Source of the DNA: Nipponacmea schrenckii
Taxonomy: Eukaryota > Mollusca > Gastropoda > Lottiidae
Length of the DNA stretch: 64,000 nt
Direction of reading: 5' to 3'
NCBI GenBank assembly: GCA_030562195.1
Contig: JAUJPP010000007.1
Span: 1,612,001 to 1,676,000, forward strand
The stretch's first letter is position 1. Each line of letters opens with the position of its first letter. A program made the translations under genes and the position numbers. The notes under the pieces were generated by a model. It was given only the letters and a program-made list of their open reading frames with translations. It had not been told where the DNA came from and did not search any database. Below, piece after piece: positions 1 to 14,200 of this stretch.

Positions 1-230
1 ACCTGTACTTCATGCATTTGTCCTTGATTCACTAAGTATTTCAATCCAGTCCCAAATATAGGTACCCCATTAGGGCCAGGTAAGTCCTCGAAACTTTTAA
101 CATCTGACATGACATCGGGTTCTGCAGTTGCAGTCGCTGTCGTTGTAGCGTCCGTAAATAAACATCGTACACTGTTTTTACACATTGATCTGCCATTTGT
201 CACAATTCTACGTAATGCTGATTCTGCCAT
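1..230 (-). CDS. Mitochondrial-type cytochrome P450, first coding exon (partial)
   Basis: Reading the minus strand from the ATG at 230-228 gives 76 codons to the window edge. The first ~27 residues are rich in Arg, Lys, Ser and Thr with few acidic residues, as expected of a mitochondrial import presequence. At about residues 47-61 comes a FEDLPGPNGVPIFGT segment, the N-terminal proline-rich hinge of mitochondrial-clan P450s (CYP10, CYP27, CYP11, Drosophila CYP12 relatives), followed by the M-H-E-V-Q that normally continues into the first helix. The last two bases are GT after CAG, so the exon may end exactly at the edge with a splice donor. The heme-binding and I-helix regions lie off the left edge. 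Known for the family: heme monooxygenases on the matrix side of the inner membrane, fed electrons by adrenodoxin. The substrate cannot be predicted from this exon. Confidence 0.85.
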   Translation of the reverse strand, partial: MAESALRRIVTNGRSMCKNSVRCLFTDATTTATATAEPDVMSDVKSFEDLPGPNGVPIFGTGLKYLVNQGQMHEVQ

Positions 231-3200
231 TGTAAAATTTGAAGTTTTTCTAAAAACTTAAAATGTTATGTTATAAACCGGAATTGTACACTGTTCTACA
301 CCATTTTCCAAAAAATTCAAACTGTCAGTAAAGTCCTAGAGAGACGACTATAGGCTGTAACCTGTAAAGTAGAGATGGTTACAGTATTAAAAGACAAGTC
401 CTCAAAAGATGCGAGTAACAGGTAGAAATGTTTCAAAAGGGTCAGATCAGTACACCTACTTCTCTATCATTATACATAATAATAAACGAAATGTTTGGAG
501 AACCACGCGTTGAAGATGTTACCGCACACATCATATCACAAGAATGAACTAAACGAACTGTACCGAGTCGAATTCTCTTTGAGACTTATTAAAGGTACGA
601 TTTTACTAATATAATACCTTCTCGTGGGGATTTTTTACCAACGCGGTAGCCCATGGTCAAAGAATAGGTGGCATTCAACGAGAGATACTGATCGCTCGTC
701 CGCCTATTTTAAACTACGAACCAATCGGTGAGCTAAAGGCACATCTTCTCGTGTATTTGGTTAAAACTTAGCCCACTTTACCTCGAATACCATAGTAAGA
801 AGGACTTTACATATCTTTACTTAACTTTATTTTTATTTCGGTTCCGCCTTTTCTACTTCATTCATGTATCAGCTTTTTTCGGTTTGAATTGAAATTCAAA
901 CTCTTCGACATTCAAAAGAAGATAGTGTACGTTAGCTTCTTTATTTACTTAGCCTTCTTTTTCAACCACAAAAATGTTAATAGAACAATAGCGCTATTGT
1001 ATATTGTATTATAACCGTGTCAGTATTAGATATTTCACGTGTAAAAAGTGCAATGTTAAATAAGAAATGCTGATTTATAGTAAAAGAGTCGGTATTTCTC
1101 TTAATCGGATCTCTATGCGCTAACGTTGAAAAAATTTTCGTCACGTTCTATAAAACGCATATCTTTAGTTACATATATTCATACTTGCGTCCGTCAAGTG
1201 TGATGTCTTAATGTTGAAGTCTGCTATTTGAAACGTTTAACTGTTTCACAACAACATCTTTCCATTCAATTCGCGAAGTGGCAACGCACGAACTCTCTAT
1301 CAAATATCTCGGTTAATTACTTAAGGCTTAAAATATCATTGATTTGTGTATAACCGTTACTTTTTGGTGCACATTTATAGATTTTGTAAAGATGTTGGAT
1401 TATCGCGGCTGTTATTTCATTGCTCACGCACAATGATAGCGCAATACCGAAAATACAAGTTGTTAAATGAAATGAAATTTTAAACATGATAAATGTACAA
1501 GTTTAAGTGCACTATCTAAATGATAAAAAATGAAAATTTAAAAATAATCCACACCTCCTGTCCACGATATTTCTATATAACTGTTATTTTTACACTGTAA
1601 AAACTGTCCGTAAATTATTCCTGTCTGTAGCCTGCACTGTTCTACGACCTGTTGTTTCGATGACCAGATTCGTTTTGACGGCTTCACGCTTTCACGGCCG
1701 TTTATGTTTCGTCAATAGTATAGCCTCATTGTCACATACTATATATGACAGAACTGCTCCTGGGCCAGCTAGTGTGGGGTCAATCGGTGCGTCAAGTCAC
1801 GTGGTATTATCATGACAATTACGACAATCAGCTTGATATACTTGTGGTAGGCAGGTATTTCATATTTTAGTCCCACCCACTTTATATCGCAATTAGAAAT
1901 TAAAACGAATAGGAAGTCCTTCGATACACTACCGTGTTCATATAACTTTACACAGAAGATAAACTCGTACTTTTCAGTTTTGAAATCTATAAAATTACAA
2001 TTCATTTTGTTTATACGCACCGATGTTTCGCCCTAGAACTAACTTAAAAAACCTCATCGAATAGCTGAATGTTAAACATTATTTTCATGTGGAGATATCT
2101 GAACCGTCGTGTCGTTTAGTTCAATCAACAATAGCTCTTTAACAGTTACAAAAATACACCATTTAACATTCGTTTTATTTCTTTTACGTAACACATACCT
2201 TTTATTAACTGAAGTTTTCTTGTCCGAGTTCTATCACCGCTTCCTATACATTTTACTCTTGGATTTTGAGATTTGAACAGAACAATGGTATTGTTCAATA
2301 CAACGAATGATAAATAAAAATGCTGTACTCACTTAACAAAATTGAGAAGGTATAAAATATATAACAATTGATGAAGCCATGTTATGTTCATCTCAAGAAT
2401 TCGAAAGTTACATGGAAGAAATTAGGCACATCGGGAAATAATAGAAGTGGTAGAAAACAAGTGGAATGCAATAATTATTTTATCATTTGTGTACTATATT
2501 ATCCAGGTAAAATACTTGTACCTAACAACACTCAAAGATTCTAGGTGGAGTTCTTCACGTGGTCTATATAACTATCTAATTTATAGCATAATATATTTTT
2601 ACTTTTTTTCATACAAAAATGTTTAAAGATGTCTTCCCTCCTGTCACTTTTTATGTTTGATTTCCGTCACATTCTTACCCGAGGACGAAGCGTGTTGTTT
2701 TAGATTGAAATAAAAGTTTGAGATTTTCATAAGAAGAAACATAAATACCAGAGTGCATAATGTGATTCTAATTACAATGAAAATAACGAATTAACCCTCT
2801 TGTTGATTTTGCTCGGAATACAAATGAGCGGCTTCCATGCCAGTACCAGTAAAACTGGACTATAACAGAGATTCCATAGATATTTCCATATTCTATTGTA
2901 ACTTCCTTTTATTAGCTGTAATATTCCGCAAATACCAGTATATGTTTTAATTATTTCGCTGTTTCTTGAACCAGGTCATATCTATTGGAAGTGCTTAGTT
3001 ACAATTTTTTATCAACATCACTATATAAAAAAATGTTTTCTTAATTTCAGTTGTGCTTAATGTATGTATAATAAGAATAGTCGAATACTAATTTTAAAGA
3101 CTTTATTCGAATGCATATAACTTCCCCTATGATAAATGTTCGACAAGACCACATAAAATCAAGTTGGTGATCAAATAGTAATGATTTTCCCATGCTGCAT

Positions 3201-6200
3201 ACATTCGTCAAAATATTTGTTTTACCAGCTGGTAGAATTCAATTTTCAAAATTAGATGTCTAATCGTTCCCAAGTATTAACTATCCCAAGTTATTACAAT
3301 CATAATTGCGAGTGAAGAGGGAAGAGATATTAATATCTAATACAAACATTTCCAATTTCTTCCTATGTGCAATTTTGTTTTTGGAAATAAAACAGCGCTA
3401 CATAATTACAGGTCGACTTAAGATTGTGAAGATTTCGTTCTATAGACGGTTCATTGCGAATCGTAGTTAATACAATGTTTGGAACTGTTTCTCTATAGAG
3501 TTTTGCTATACGTGTTTCTTCCACTGTGAAACCTGCTACAGCTGAATAAATATCTACTCAAATGTTCTGAAAAATAAGAATTGGGGGAGGGAATATTTTA
3601 TTTCTTGTAAAGTTTTCATCCTCAACCTTTGTATCTGTAATACACGCTTTTCTGATTTCTTACAATTTGATTGTTGACAAACGTGCAGAATATGTATGTA
3701 TAGAGTGTTCGAAAAATTGAATATGACATGTAAATAGACTTTCACACTTCATGCTGAAGTGATATAATATGTAGAGGAAGCTGCTGTATTCTGCAGCTGC
3801 TTGCGATCTTTAATTTCATTAGGTAAAATTTTCTTTTTTTTTTTCGAAACAGGTGAATCACATCTCAAATGTAGTTTTTAAATATAAAATTTGGTTTGGG
3901 TTCTGTGCTACATTTACCCCAAAAAATGGATAGATATATTGTTTTTTATCAACAATACAAAGAAATATAATATCTGTTTTATATCTTGGTTTTGATTATG
4001 TGGAATCCCAATGATGTATACAAAATAAAAAGACGAAGATAAGTTTTATGGGTGTTAAAGGATTAACCAACTATCTCTAGTTTGCACTGTTATTTTCTAA
4101 CCTTATGTCTATATATATATGTACGTAAAAATCTGCTACAAAAAATAAACATAAACGACAGAAGTTTTCCATTTAATCTAACAGAATGTTAATTGAAAGA
4201 TTTGCAATTCCATTCCAAGTTGGTGGGCCAAGTTATTGTGGCAAGCCAAATAAATAAACTTTATTTTTAGATTAACATTTAAAAAAACGAGGGAAATTAT
4301 AAACTTTACAAATTGCTAGAAGAAACATCGACACATTTTAGAATACCTTACATATGTGTATCTTATATTACTAAAAAAAAAAGTTAATCTACATGTTACT
4401 AGAGAATGTTTCTACACGTATATTTGATCCTCTCCATGGGTTGTGACCGTATGAAAGAAGTTACGAATGACATGTCAAAAATATACGTTGACATCTTGGA
4501 GAGGAAGGGGCAGTCTGGTATGGGTCGACTGAATATGAGTTTGCAGTTGACCTTCACGTAATAAAAGTGTGCACGTTTGAACCTGGCGTATAGAAAAACA
4601 TTTGATGTCACAGCCAATGTTTTCGAGCTCTCCAAGTACTTGTTACTTTGTTTTTAAATGAGCTTAAAAATGCGGTAGCTTTTTTCATTAAACTACGTCT
4701 TAGTAAATTTGTGTTGTAAAAATAATTTCTTTTAATCAGCTAAACAGTTATTTCTCATTAAATTACCCACACCCGTCCGTCAATAATAAGTAGGTAAAAA
4801 ATACTTGTGAATAACTGACTGTTTTAATTGACCGCTTTCTGAGGAATGTGGCCACGTGCACTTAAAGTATTTTTGATCAATAAGATTTATTCACCACTGA
4901 GAGTTGTCGTAACTTAATAATAATAGAAATAGACAGATAACAGATGGTAATGTATACAAGTGTAAGAAGGATATTACAAGCTGCACAGTGTAAAACTTAT
5001 AAATTTTCTGGTCAGTGTTGTGAAGATGAAAACAACACATTTTAAAGATCCAGAAGGGCGACCTGTAGTTGAAGTCCGAAACGTGCCAACTCTTTCAAGC
5101 CTCTGAATTGAACATGTGTTGAGTTGACAAAACCCAGGTCAATGGTATTTCGAAAGAGAGTACACGTATCATACACAGCAAATATCATATTCGCATTACA
5201 AAATATAGATTCTTCTTTTGCGTCGGGTAATAAAATTTCGTTTGTTGCCTATATTTGTATATACATGTATTGACCAAGTTTTTTCCAGCACCCAGTAACA
5301 ACTATCCATGGTAAATAAAACAGATCTTGACCAAATGTCCATGGCTTAGTTATGTCCGCATTGAGAATCAGTGGTCTTTAACACCTGTCTTCCTGCACCT
5401 CATGACATCTTTGAAGCTAATCACAAATTTAAGATTAAAGAAAATCAAACAGAAAGGAGTTTGTCCACATGTATTCAGTGTTAATTAAGCGTGGTCTTAA
5501 AACCAATTACTGGAGAAAGAGTTAGAACATAGAAGAAGGTTAACGGATCTTCTTAGTGCACTTCTATTATTATTGTTCATATTTAACAATACATCAAGCT
5601 TTACAATACAGAGGTGTACAACAAACCATGACAGTCGTGAAAACATTGTGATTCACGCTCCATGGACATTGTAGTTAATAATGACCACTTACTTAAATTA
5701 GATTTATATTTTCGATTCCATAGACCTACTGCTTTCTCATACCTATAAAGGCAGAATCAGTCTTGTATGAAACAAGAATAATAAGATAAAGAAATGATTC
5801 TGATGTGCAGCTGGCTAGAATATCGAAGAAATGGTGTATGCTACACTCACCAATGGAGATGAAATGCACAATCTTATTATTTGCAAAAGGTTCCAGCTGA
5901 AGTTAGAGAAAGTAATATTCAAACATTTTCCCTAGTATGCTTCATCTAACCAGACAACTGCAAAAGTTTACATATATATGGAATTCAACAAATATAGATG
6001 TCATGGAACTTTTTTGAATTTTTTCTCTTAGATACAATTGATATTCTATCAAATTTTTAATCTATGAATGTTACTAAAGACAGTTTTGCTCACTTGGTAT
6101 TGTTCACATATTTTTATATATGTCTGATACATAATGATAGCACAGGTACGTGTGGACAGGATATGAGTTCGCAAATGATCCCTTCATGAAAAATATAAGT

Positions 6201-6214
6201 GTTGTTTCATTTCC
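231..6214. other. Intergenic AT-rich DNA upstream of the P450 exon
   Basis: I saw no gene, RNA or well-bounded repeat here. Open frames are short (under about 85 codons), lack recognisable domains and are what AT-rich DNA gives by chance. The P450 promoter and any 5' UTR exons should lie near the left end of this stretch, but no motif marks them. Confidence 0.5.
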
Positions 6215-6528
6215 TTAAAGGGATACTGCGTCTTGGCATGAACATAAAATTGCAGTTCTCAAAATGGTCAATATGACTATCAGCGAACTTACCTGGTGTC
6301 ATTAAGTAACAGAATACCTTAAAACTAAGTCATTTTTTGAAAAACGCCTAACCATTTATTAAGCGTTTTTCAATAATCAAATGCATCTTTATGGATAATT
6401 ACTTAGTTTATTGGATATTTTTTTATTTTTTTGTGTTATTTATGACAGCAGATATATTTACTGATGAATAGAGCTCTTACTGGTCAAGTTTAAAATTTTA
6501 TGTTGATTCAGACTTATTAGCCCGTTAA
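6215..6528. mobile_element. TTAA-flanked MITE, copy 1
   Basis: TTAA at 6215-6218 is followed by AGGGATACTGCGTCTT (6219-6234). The other end, about 6505-6528, is a decayed inverse of the same terminus, with CCC then TTAA at 6525-6528. The interior (from an AAGCGTTTTTCAATAATC block through TTATTGGAT and GACAGCAG) recurs in direct orientation at about 8550-8700. There is no coding capacity. TTAA target duplications are known for piggyBac-class transposition, so a non-autonomous piggyBac-like element is the best guess. Confidence 0.6.
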
Positions 6529-8499
6529 AAACGTTTAGTCAAATTGTCTTCACTTAAATAGATTTTCGAAATAACAGAAAAACAACATTTGAGATTTTTG
6601 CTGGTAGATTGATATGTATAATAGAATTAAAGGTACGACACACGAGTTTATTTACTTTTCCCAAAACTTCCACAATCAGCTCAAAATATATTTCAGTAAT
6701 AATTTAAATCAATTTATTAAATCAGAGCTCATTGAATCTAGTTATTCATTGTGTTTCCCTTCCGATTTACAATGTTTTCAACAATTGTAATGAATGAAAA
6801 GTTGTTAGGCGGAAGTGCGAAGCGCACTATCTCGCTCTCATTGGCTCCTTTTTATGTATTGCCTTGACCAGAAATGGTGTAGAATTTTGCAAACTAAGAT
6901 ATTAATAAAAGTATTTCTTAAACCTAATCTAAGAGTGCAGAAAAGTTACTGTTGGCATTGCAAGAGTTAGTAGTAGTTGATAAAAGAGATATTCTGCCAC
7001 TGAAGCACTGGCCTATGGCACAATTTGAGATTATGGATTTCAACATTAGAATACATCAACTTGGTAAGAAATTATAAACTTCTAGAGAGATTTCTATTGA
7101 AATTAGTGACCAAACTTTTTGTATAGACGTTCAGGGCATTCATCTTGGAGTTCTTCATAAAAGCATTTGACAGTTGGTACATTGCAGATAGTGAACACAA
7201 CCTGCAAATTCTGTGATCTAATAAATCAATTATTTTTGATGGACAGAATTCTCTTTCATCAAGAACACCAAACCGAACTGGCAGGTTTCTTGGAATCACA
7301 CATACTTTGGACTCTTTTCAATATAAAGCGATTAATGAGAGTGTATTTTATGAGAATTAATCTGTTGATCAATCTAATGAGTCACATTTTATTGTGTCTG
7401 AGAATCTTAATGATGTCTTAAACAGTGTCTTGTTACCGATTCAAAGTTGTAACTTGTCATTCCAAACGGTTCTAAAACTCTTTGAAGAAGTTTACAGATA
7501 CCACTTGCTCACAGTTCTCACTACTGACCGTTACCAGGAGGTATGGTATTGTAATCAAGACTCCCAGACACAATAGGACCACCGAGAGAGGAACTATGCA
7601 GGGTATGAAGTGGTCAGACGATTGTTATCTTTACTCGTCTCATCTCTAACTGATATACCAGATGGTAGTAGTTTTATGGTGGTCAAATATCCAGACTGAT
7701 CATACTTACTAACCAGACGAGACATCATCATTACCATTAACCTTATATAACGTCACCGTCTACTTACTTTATTACGTCATCAAATGTCCTGACGAGAGTT
7801 ACGTCAACTTAAACTGCACTAACATAATGGTGATAAGATTAGATGTAGCCTATATGTGACATAGTTGTAAATAAGTGCGATGATTACAGGTAAAAAACGC
7901 CTTCATCATTCTATGTTTAGTGTTGTGTGGATAAAGGATTTAATCAGAAGGTACAACACTGAACCCAGTGACCTCAGCTTGTATTGAAACTTTCTATTAT
8001 CTTTATAATAGAAGGGGATATTATTTAACAAAATGTTACCTATTTTGACACTTGAATTATACCAAATGTCAGTAGTAAGAGCTGATTGTTCATTTATTTA
8101 CTTTCTAAATGTTTAAGTTGACAGTTGAAATGGTTTCCAATACTTCTGTCAATTTATAACTGTTTAAATAACAGATTTTCTTGATAAAACAACACCGAGA
8201 CGGCATTTTCCATATTTTCTGAAGTGCACTCCAAATCTTCTCTGAAAACAAACTATTTTTCTCCGTATTCAAATATTGTTATAATATCAGAAACCAAGTA
8301 TGATATTATTATGATTTTTATTCAACACATATAAAATTTGATCCGTCGATTGATGAATTATTGACAATTTTTATTTGTGCAGGATAACTACCATTCATGA
8401 AGACGTGTTTGCAAAATACGATAGTCACTTGGTAACGTGAAACAAAAATTCATTTATGAACTAAGGCAACCTGATATCATAAGGTAACTGGTCCCTGTA
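6529..8499. other. Intergenic DNA with a possible decayed coding relic near 7030-7560
   Basis: There is no supported gene. At 7072-7300 the minus strand reads about 80 residues openly and ends at a stop. The plus strand over 7080-7576 is also largely open in one frame, with a few stops. The segment around 7031-7085 resembles 31,679-31,740 elsewhere in the window, so this looks like a diverged dispersed repeat rather than a gene. I recognise no protein domain in either direction. Confidence 0.3.
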
Positions 8500-8712
8500 A
8501 AATCTGGAAAACTCACAAAGCTTAGAAATGATTGCAAAACGCTCAATAAATTCATGAAGCGTTTTTCAATAATCAAATGTATATATATAATTTTATTGGA
8601 TTTTTATGTTATTTGTGACAGCAGGTTTATTTACAGATGAATATGTGCGCTAATTGACCAAGTTTAAATATTTTGAATTTTGTATTCATTCTAAGACGCA
8701 GTATCCCTTTAA
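8500..8712. mobile_element. TTAA-flanked MITE, copy 2 (left end unclear)
   Basis: The right terminus AAGACGCAGTATCCCT (8693-8708) is the exact reverse complement of the 16-bp left terminus at 6219-6234, and is followed by TTAA (8709-8712). The interior matches copy 1 in direct orientation. The left end is not recognisable, so the start given is approximate. The outermost pair of perfect termini could also be read as one 2.5-kb element from 6215 to 8712. The diverged right end inside copy 1 makes two separate insertions more likely. Confidence 0.6.
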
Positions 8713-10547
8713 AATGGCATATTGTTTGACGTCTTCATTCGTTTCAGCTAATATCAGGCGTCCTATATAGGCCTACCATTATAGATAATATTGAAATTTT
8801 TCATTGGAAATGTAAAAACGTTTTGAGCTTTTTAGTTTGAACTTTTTCAGTTTAATGCTATGTTGTCTTTTGATTGACAGTCATGTTGTTCATTGAAAGG
8901 ATTGAAAACAATATACTAGTCTTAAAGAAATACCACGTAAAGGGCCTGGTAGTGCTAAACGGTACGTCAATGAATATAAGGGGAAGAACTAGAACTTTAT
9001 ATTATAGTAAAAAAAAGTCGGTGAAGTATTAATAAAATGTAATCAATGAAAAAGTTCTTAATTACATTAACAAAGTAACGGTTAAATACAAAACATCAAT
9101 CAACGGCAGTTCAGTAACTTTTATTGTATGAAGTTCAAGATTAATACCCTGTAAACTGAATGGACGCGTTAAAGCTCTTCCAATAAATTAATATACAAGT
9201 CCTGAAATAGCACCCAGTGACCAATAATAAAAAAAACTATATCGTGCAAGCTGGTCATTGAATTTTAATCAATTGCATCAAAGCATGATGAAGATATTGT
9301 TATCAGTGAGATTGTTTGTAAGGTATATATATTACAATAAGTACTCAACGAACCTACTTAGGTATATTAATACTTATTGATTATCTATATACATTGAAAA
9401 GTTTACACTACTTAAATAATTAGGTTTATTATAATATATAATATTAAGTCCGAAATTTTCTATTAACATATTCATAAAGCTATATTAATTTGGATTTCTG
9501 GGGTGCTTGGTACACCGGATCATAAAACGTTACATGATACAAAGCAAACATAGTCTTTTTGTCATTTTCAACTATCTCTAATTCATCTTTGCAGAGAATA
9601 CGCGAAGTATTTCGACAATATAATTGATTTTATGAGTTTCAGTAAATGAATCACTGCAACAGGAAAGCGAAAACCTTCGATTTTGATGTATACTAGTATT
9701 TTAATTAAAAGAGGACAACTGCGCTTTGAGTTTGAAAGAATGTCACAAATGTAAAGTAGATAAAAGCGTTATCGCCAACACAAATGGCCTTTAACTTTCA
9801 GATTAATATGTCGATAGTACCATCTTACTATTGTTCATTATTCTGAAATAATTATTACAGTATCAATGTCCAGACTGGTATTCGTTTAGTAATTACACTC
9901 CAGTATCAATAGTATTCACATGGTACTAGTCAATATTGCTCTCAATCACCCTTCACTAAACATTACACATTACCATCATCAGTTGATTGTAATAGTGGAC
10001 GGTCAATAATACCCTCGTTTTTCCTTTAACAATGTTGACTCAACTATTGACCATTCAGGAGAACTCTGTACTCAGCGACCCTGTTTACATCTCATTTCTT
10101 CAATATGGTGCCTCCAGTCTTCTAGTCTCTATTCGTTATCCTTGTAACTAGTTTTCAAATATAAAAACAATCCTTGAAACAAAAAAGAGACCACGAATAG
10201 ATTTTATCGTAAAACTTAAACATCATAAATAACTTGAAAAGATCAAATTATTTTACACACAGATAAACACCAGAATTGGCACATAATAAAACTATATATA
10301 GCATGCAACCAAAATATTGATGAATTTTCTTATTTCTGTATGAAATAAATTGTAAATACGAGTTCACTTCAAAAACGAATCACTTGTTTAGCCATAATCT
10401 GTCTTTTTATGTGCACACCAAAATAAAATAAATAGTGAATTAGAAATGTAAATGTTTTTACTATAAATAATTTGTACATAAATCAAATATTTATGATATG
10501 GCAAAACGCTGTATAAACGCTTCATTATTGTCGTTACATCTAAAATG
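8713..10547. other. Intergenic DNA, nothing recognised
   Basis: AT-rich sequence without a credible open frame, RNA gene or bounded repeat. Confidence 0.5.
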
Positions 10548-10775
10548 TATACATGATGCCTTACACTTTACTCTATGTTGTAAATATTATACAAGTATAC
10601 ATTGTTGAAAATATTATGCACCCTTCTTAAGGTATACCCTTTGTTGTAAATATATACAATTTACTAAAGGTATACGTTGTTATAAATATAACATATTTTA
10701 CTCAACGTATAAGTTGATGTAAATATTATACACTTTCGAAAGGTGTACGTTGTTGTAAATATTATACATTTTAGT
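10548..10775. repeat. Degenerate minisatellite, unit about 36-39 bp
   Basis: About six imperfect units carry a core close to GTTGTAAATATTATAC, at roughly 10578, 10604, 10643, 10679, 10716 and 10752. Units also share a GGTATACGTTGTT lead. Spacing is mostly 36-39 bp with one shorter unit. No coding frame is kept. Confidence 0.7.
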
Positions 10776-11032
10776 AAGAAAAAATTTAAAAATAATGGTA
10801 TAATGCAATAGATATATGTACATTTTATATAATGCTGGGCTTTATTTCAAAACTCTTGCATGCATAATCTATGCTGTATTTGGCTGTCAATATAGGTGGT
10901 TTTAATAAGCCTTTTGAAGTTAATTATTGTAAATAGGCTAATTATGCCAGAACTATACAATCATTATAGAATAAGTAAATATTTAACCACAACAGTTACC
11001 TTAGATATTCTTTACTTTCTAATATGGTTTAA

Positions 11033-11210
11033 ACATTGAAATATGAATATTTATTCTAGAACTAATGGTATTCTTTACTTACTAATCATGTAGTTTATAT
11101 ATCTATATAGCACGAGTAACTAATGGTGTAATTTATATATTGAAATATAAATATCTAGTCTAGAACTAATGGTATTGTTTACTAATTAATGATGTAGTTT
11201 AAATATTTAT
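11033..11210. repeat. Direct duplication, offset about 105 bp
   Basis: A block of about 70 bp (GAAATAT, then CTAGAACTAATGGTATT, then ATGTAGTTTA) occurs at about 11,038 and again at about 11,143 with scattered changes. It is a simple local duplication in AT-rich DNA. Confidence 0.65.
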
Positions 11211-14200
11211 CTACTATGTGTGAAAATGGTGGAATTATATAATTATATGATTATGATTCATAATAACTATGTGTATATATAAAATTATGGTAAATATTGA
11301 CTAATTTAGCTACTGATATTTTTCTTAATTTGGAAACACTGCAGTTTAAAAATATTACTAATATTGTTTTGTATGTAATATTTTAAAATGACGTTTTGAA
11401 ATGAGTTCTAGTGTTCTGAAGGCCATTAGCCATTTTGAATTGTGTTTAGTCTTCTCAAGGCCAATTTCAACCATTTCTTTTTTTATGTAATTACAAAATG
11501 TAAAGCAGCCTTATCCAATAAGTAAACAAGACAATGCACATTTTCCATTATTTATGTTGTTTTTATAGAAGAATTTTTGTCTATAACTTATTGTGTACTG
11601 GCTAGTCAAAATTAGTTAAGTGCAGTGGTACCGAGTGCATTGCTATCAAAACTAAAACATTGGAGCACCAAGATACCCTTATTCAAACTGAATTGTGGTC
11701 AGCCATGCCTGGTTATATTTGGACTTTATTTGGGTGAATAAAGGTGTACTGTAAATAATCGTAGGGTTAAAAATCTGTTTTCATACTTTAATCTACTAAA
11801 TTTACCAACATACTATACTGTTATTGAGTACAACTATGCCAGGTTCAGTTTACTTCTATCATTTTCTGTACTTGGTCACCGGTTTGTTTGGATTTGGGCA
11901 ATTTCTAGTGGGCTCGAAAACAGGTGCTTCACATAAACAACATTCTAAGGTAGTAATAAGTAAAAATTGATTAGTCGCCCAATTTGTCTGTTAATATGTC
12001 GGCTACATATGTTAGTATCAGTATTAAACTAACATAAGCAATGGTTCGTGACATTCTTTGTGGTCACATCAACAAAAAATGACCGACAAAATAGAAGACA
12101 AATGGGCAATTAATAATGATTGAATGATTTAGAACTAACTGACCATGCATACAATATCTGAGTATGAACGAAGTAACCTTTCTGGACAATAACTTTATTC
12201 TGATTCTTCTTTTATTATGGTTCTGTTTCATCCTCCGCTTCTTTTCTCAATACCATCATTATCTGTTAATGCACGCGATGACCTTTTATCATTCTATTAT
12301 AATGTGTACACTGCTTTCATATAATGTCCATTGACGATATAATATACAATTTCAAAATTTACTTTTGCTAACAATATTCCAATAAATTCCCTTGTAATAC
12401 ATACTCAGTTTTCTCGTCATATTACGACTTGTTATAGATTAGAGAGTGAAATGTTTGTAATGTCGTACCAGTTACACGGGTCAATGTGATCAGGATGAAA
12501 ACCTCTAATCGCTCAAGTTCCTAAATTCCACACTCACTCTTCTAATCATTATGTACTTAATAACACCCGTCAAATTTATTACTCGTAAAAAAACATATTG
12601 TCACATACTGTTTATTCATGCAATATTTGTTAAAAGGTTAAAATATTCACCATTTTACGTGGGGAACACAATATGAATTTATAAATTTGTTCAAATCGCA
12701 TTTACTTTGACATTTCGTAATTTGTTAGATTTATTATAATATGGTATGCTAGTCCCACGCGATACCTGCCAATCATATATTACTCTTTTGAATTATGTAT
12801 CTGAAAATGACACGCTGTAAATTATGGCATATCTTAAAAATCTTACACTATTTAATCTGTGCGTATAACGAGTACAAAGCATATGCGTGTTGACAGATAA
12901 TATATATTGAGATAAATATTAGCGCTACAAAGGGTCTCGGACTATCCTTTTCATCTGAATCTAGGATTGTCATCTTTAATTATAAGAACATATTTTGAAT
13001 TATTAGAAAGTATAAAATATAACTAATTTTTTTCGATTATTTTTTTAGAGGGGGCAGTGGGATTTGTAGATGCATTTTCTCTTAAATGTTATGACTAATA
13101 TAAAATAATTCTTCACTTCTAGTTTACACTACAGAGATTATAAGGTGCTTATTTAGGGTTTGGCGTTTGCCACAGAATAAAAACCTATATAAATGATTGC
13201 ACCTTTCAAAATAATCAAAAGCAACCAACATGCAAGTGAATGGATAGTGAAGTTTAAGTAAGATATACTGGACAAATTCTTGGCCCTAAACCCATCACAA
13301 ACTGGGTTTGCAAGGAAAAGATACAGCAATGTTGGTAAATGTTTTGTCTTCCTTAGCCATAAAAACGATATAAGGAGATTCTTTGAATGCCAAGTTGCTG
13401 CAAACGCCCAGTGATCCCACTGACCACATTTCAGAATGATATTTTCTCTTTGTGCTACTAGGCTCATATAGAGTCTATAAATGTTTTTTTGTTGTAGTTT
13501 TAATGGAGTGGAAACTGGGATTTGTTGTCTGCCCACCAACAGCGCACTTTATTTTACAATATAGATCTTTTGTTGAAGAAAAGTTGAGGTTTCAAATATA
13601 CATAAATGGACATTTGATAACAAAATTCTTCATCCATCGAAGATATTTTATGAAAGGTGGGTACGTAAGTAACTTGTCATTTTAATAGTTTATATACTGA
13701 AGCATTCCATAGACAGTGAGGAGCCTTTTAGCGAAATGAAAAAGATTGGTGACAATTAATTTGATTAGTTTCTCTTAAAAATCGGTCATTCGAAAGAGTG
13801 GTATATTATCATAATTGGTTATGAATGAGATATTTGATGAATATTGACAAAATTATTTAGAAGTTTTATGCATTGCGCTGAAAATCTTAATGATCAATCA
13901 AGAAGGACAATTGAAAAATAATTTTAAAAACATTACGTTGCCTCCTGATCTTACAGATGTTGCATGTACGGAGTAAAATTAGATAGATGTTAAAGATTCA
14001 TATTTGGTTTATTTTAATAAAAAAAAGTGCGGGAATTAAGATTGTCCAGACACAAATATCGATGCACCTTGACCTTGGACTAGTTGATAAGCTATTTCCT
14101 CAAGAACTGAGCCAAATATTGAAACGGACAATAACTACTAGGTTGGGTTTATTGACGATCGTTTTATATGGTCATCCAAAATGAACAATGGTCAGTACAA

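Noticed and set aside
6215..8712. A single 2.5-kb piggyBac-type transposon with coding capacity
   Set aside because: No transposase frame is present, and a decayed right end at about 6,505-6,528 indicates separate MITE insertions.
13153..13539. 128-codon minus-strand open frame as a gene
   Set aside because: No recognised domain, overlapped by a plus-strand frame, and no supporting splice or promoter context.
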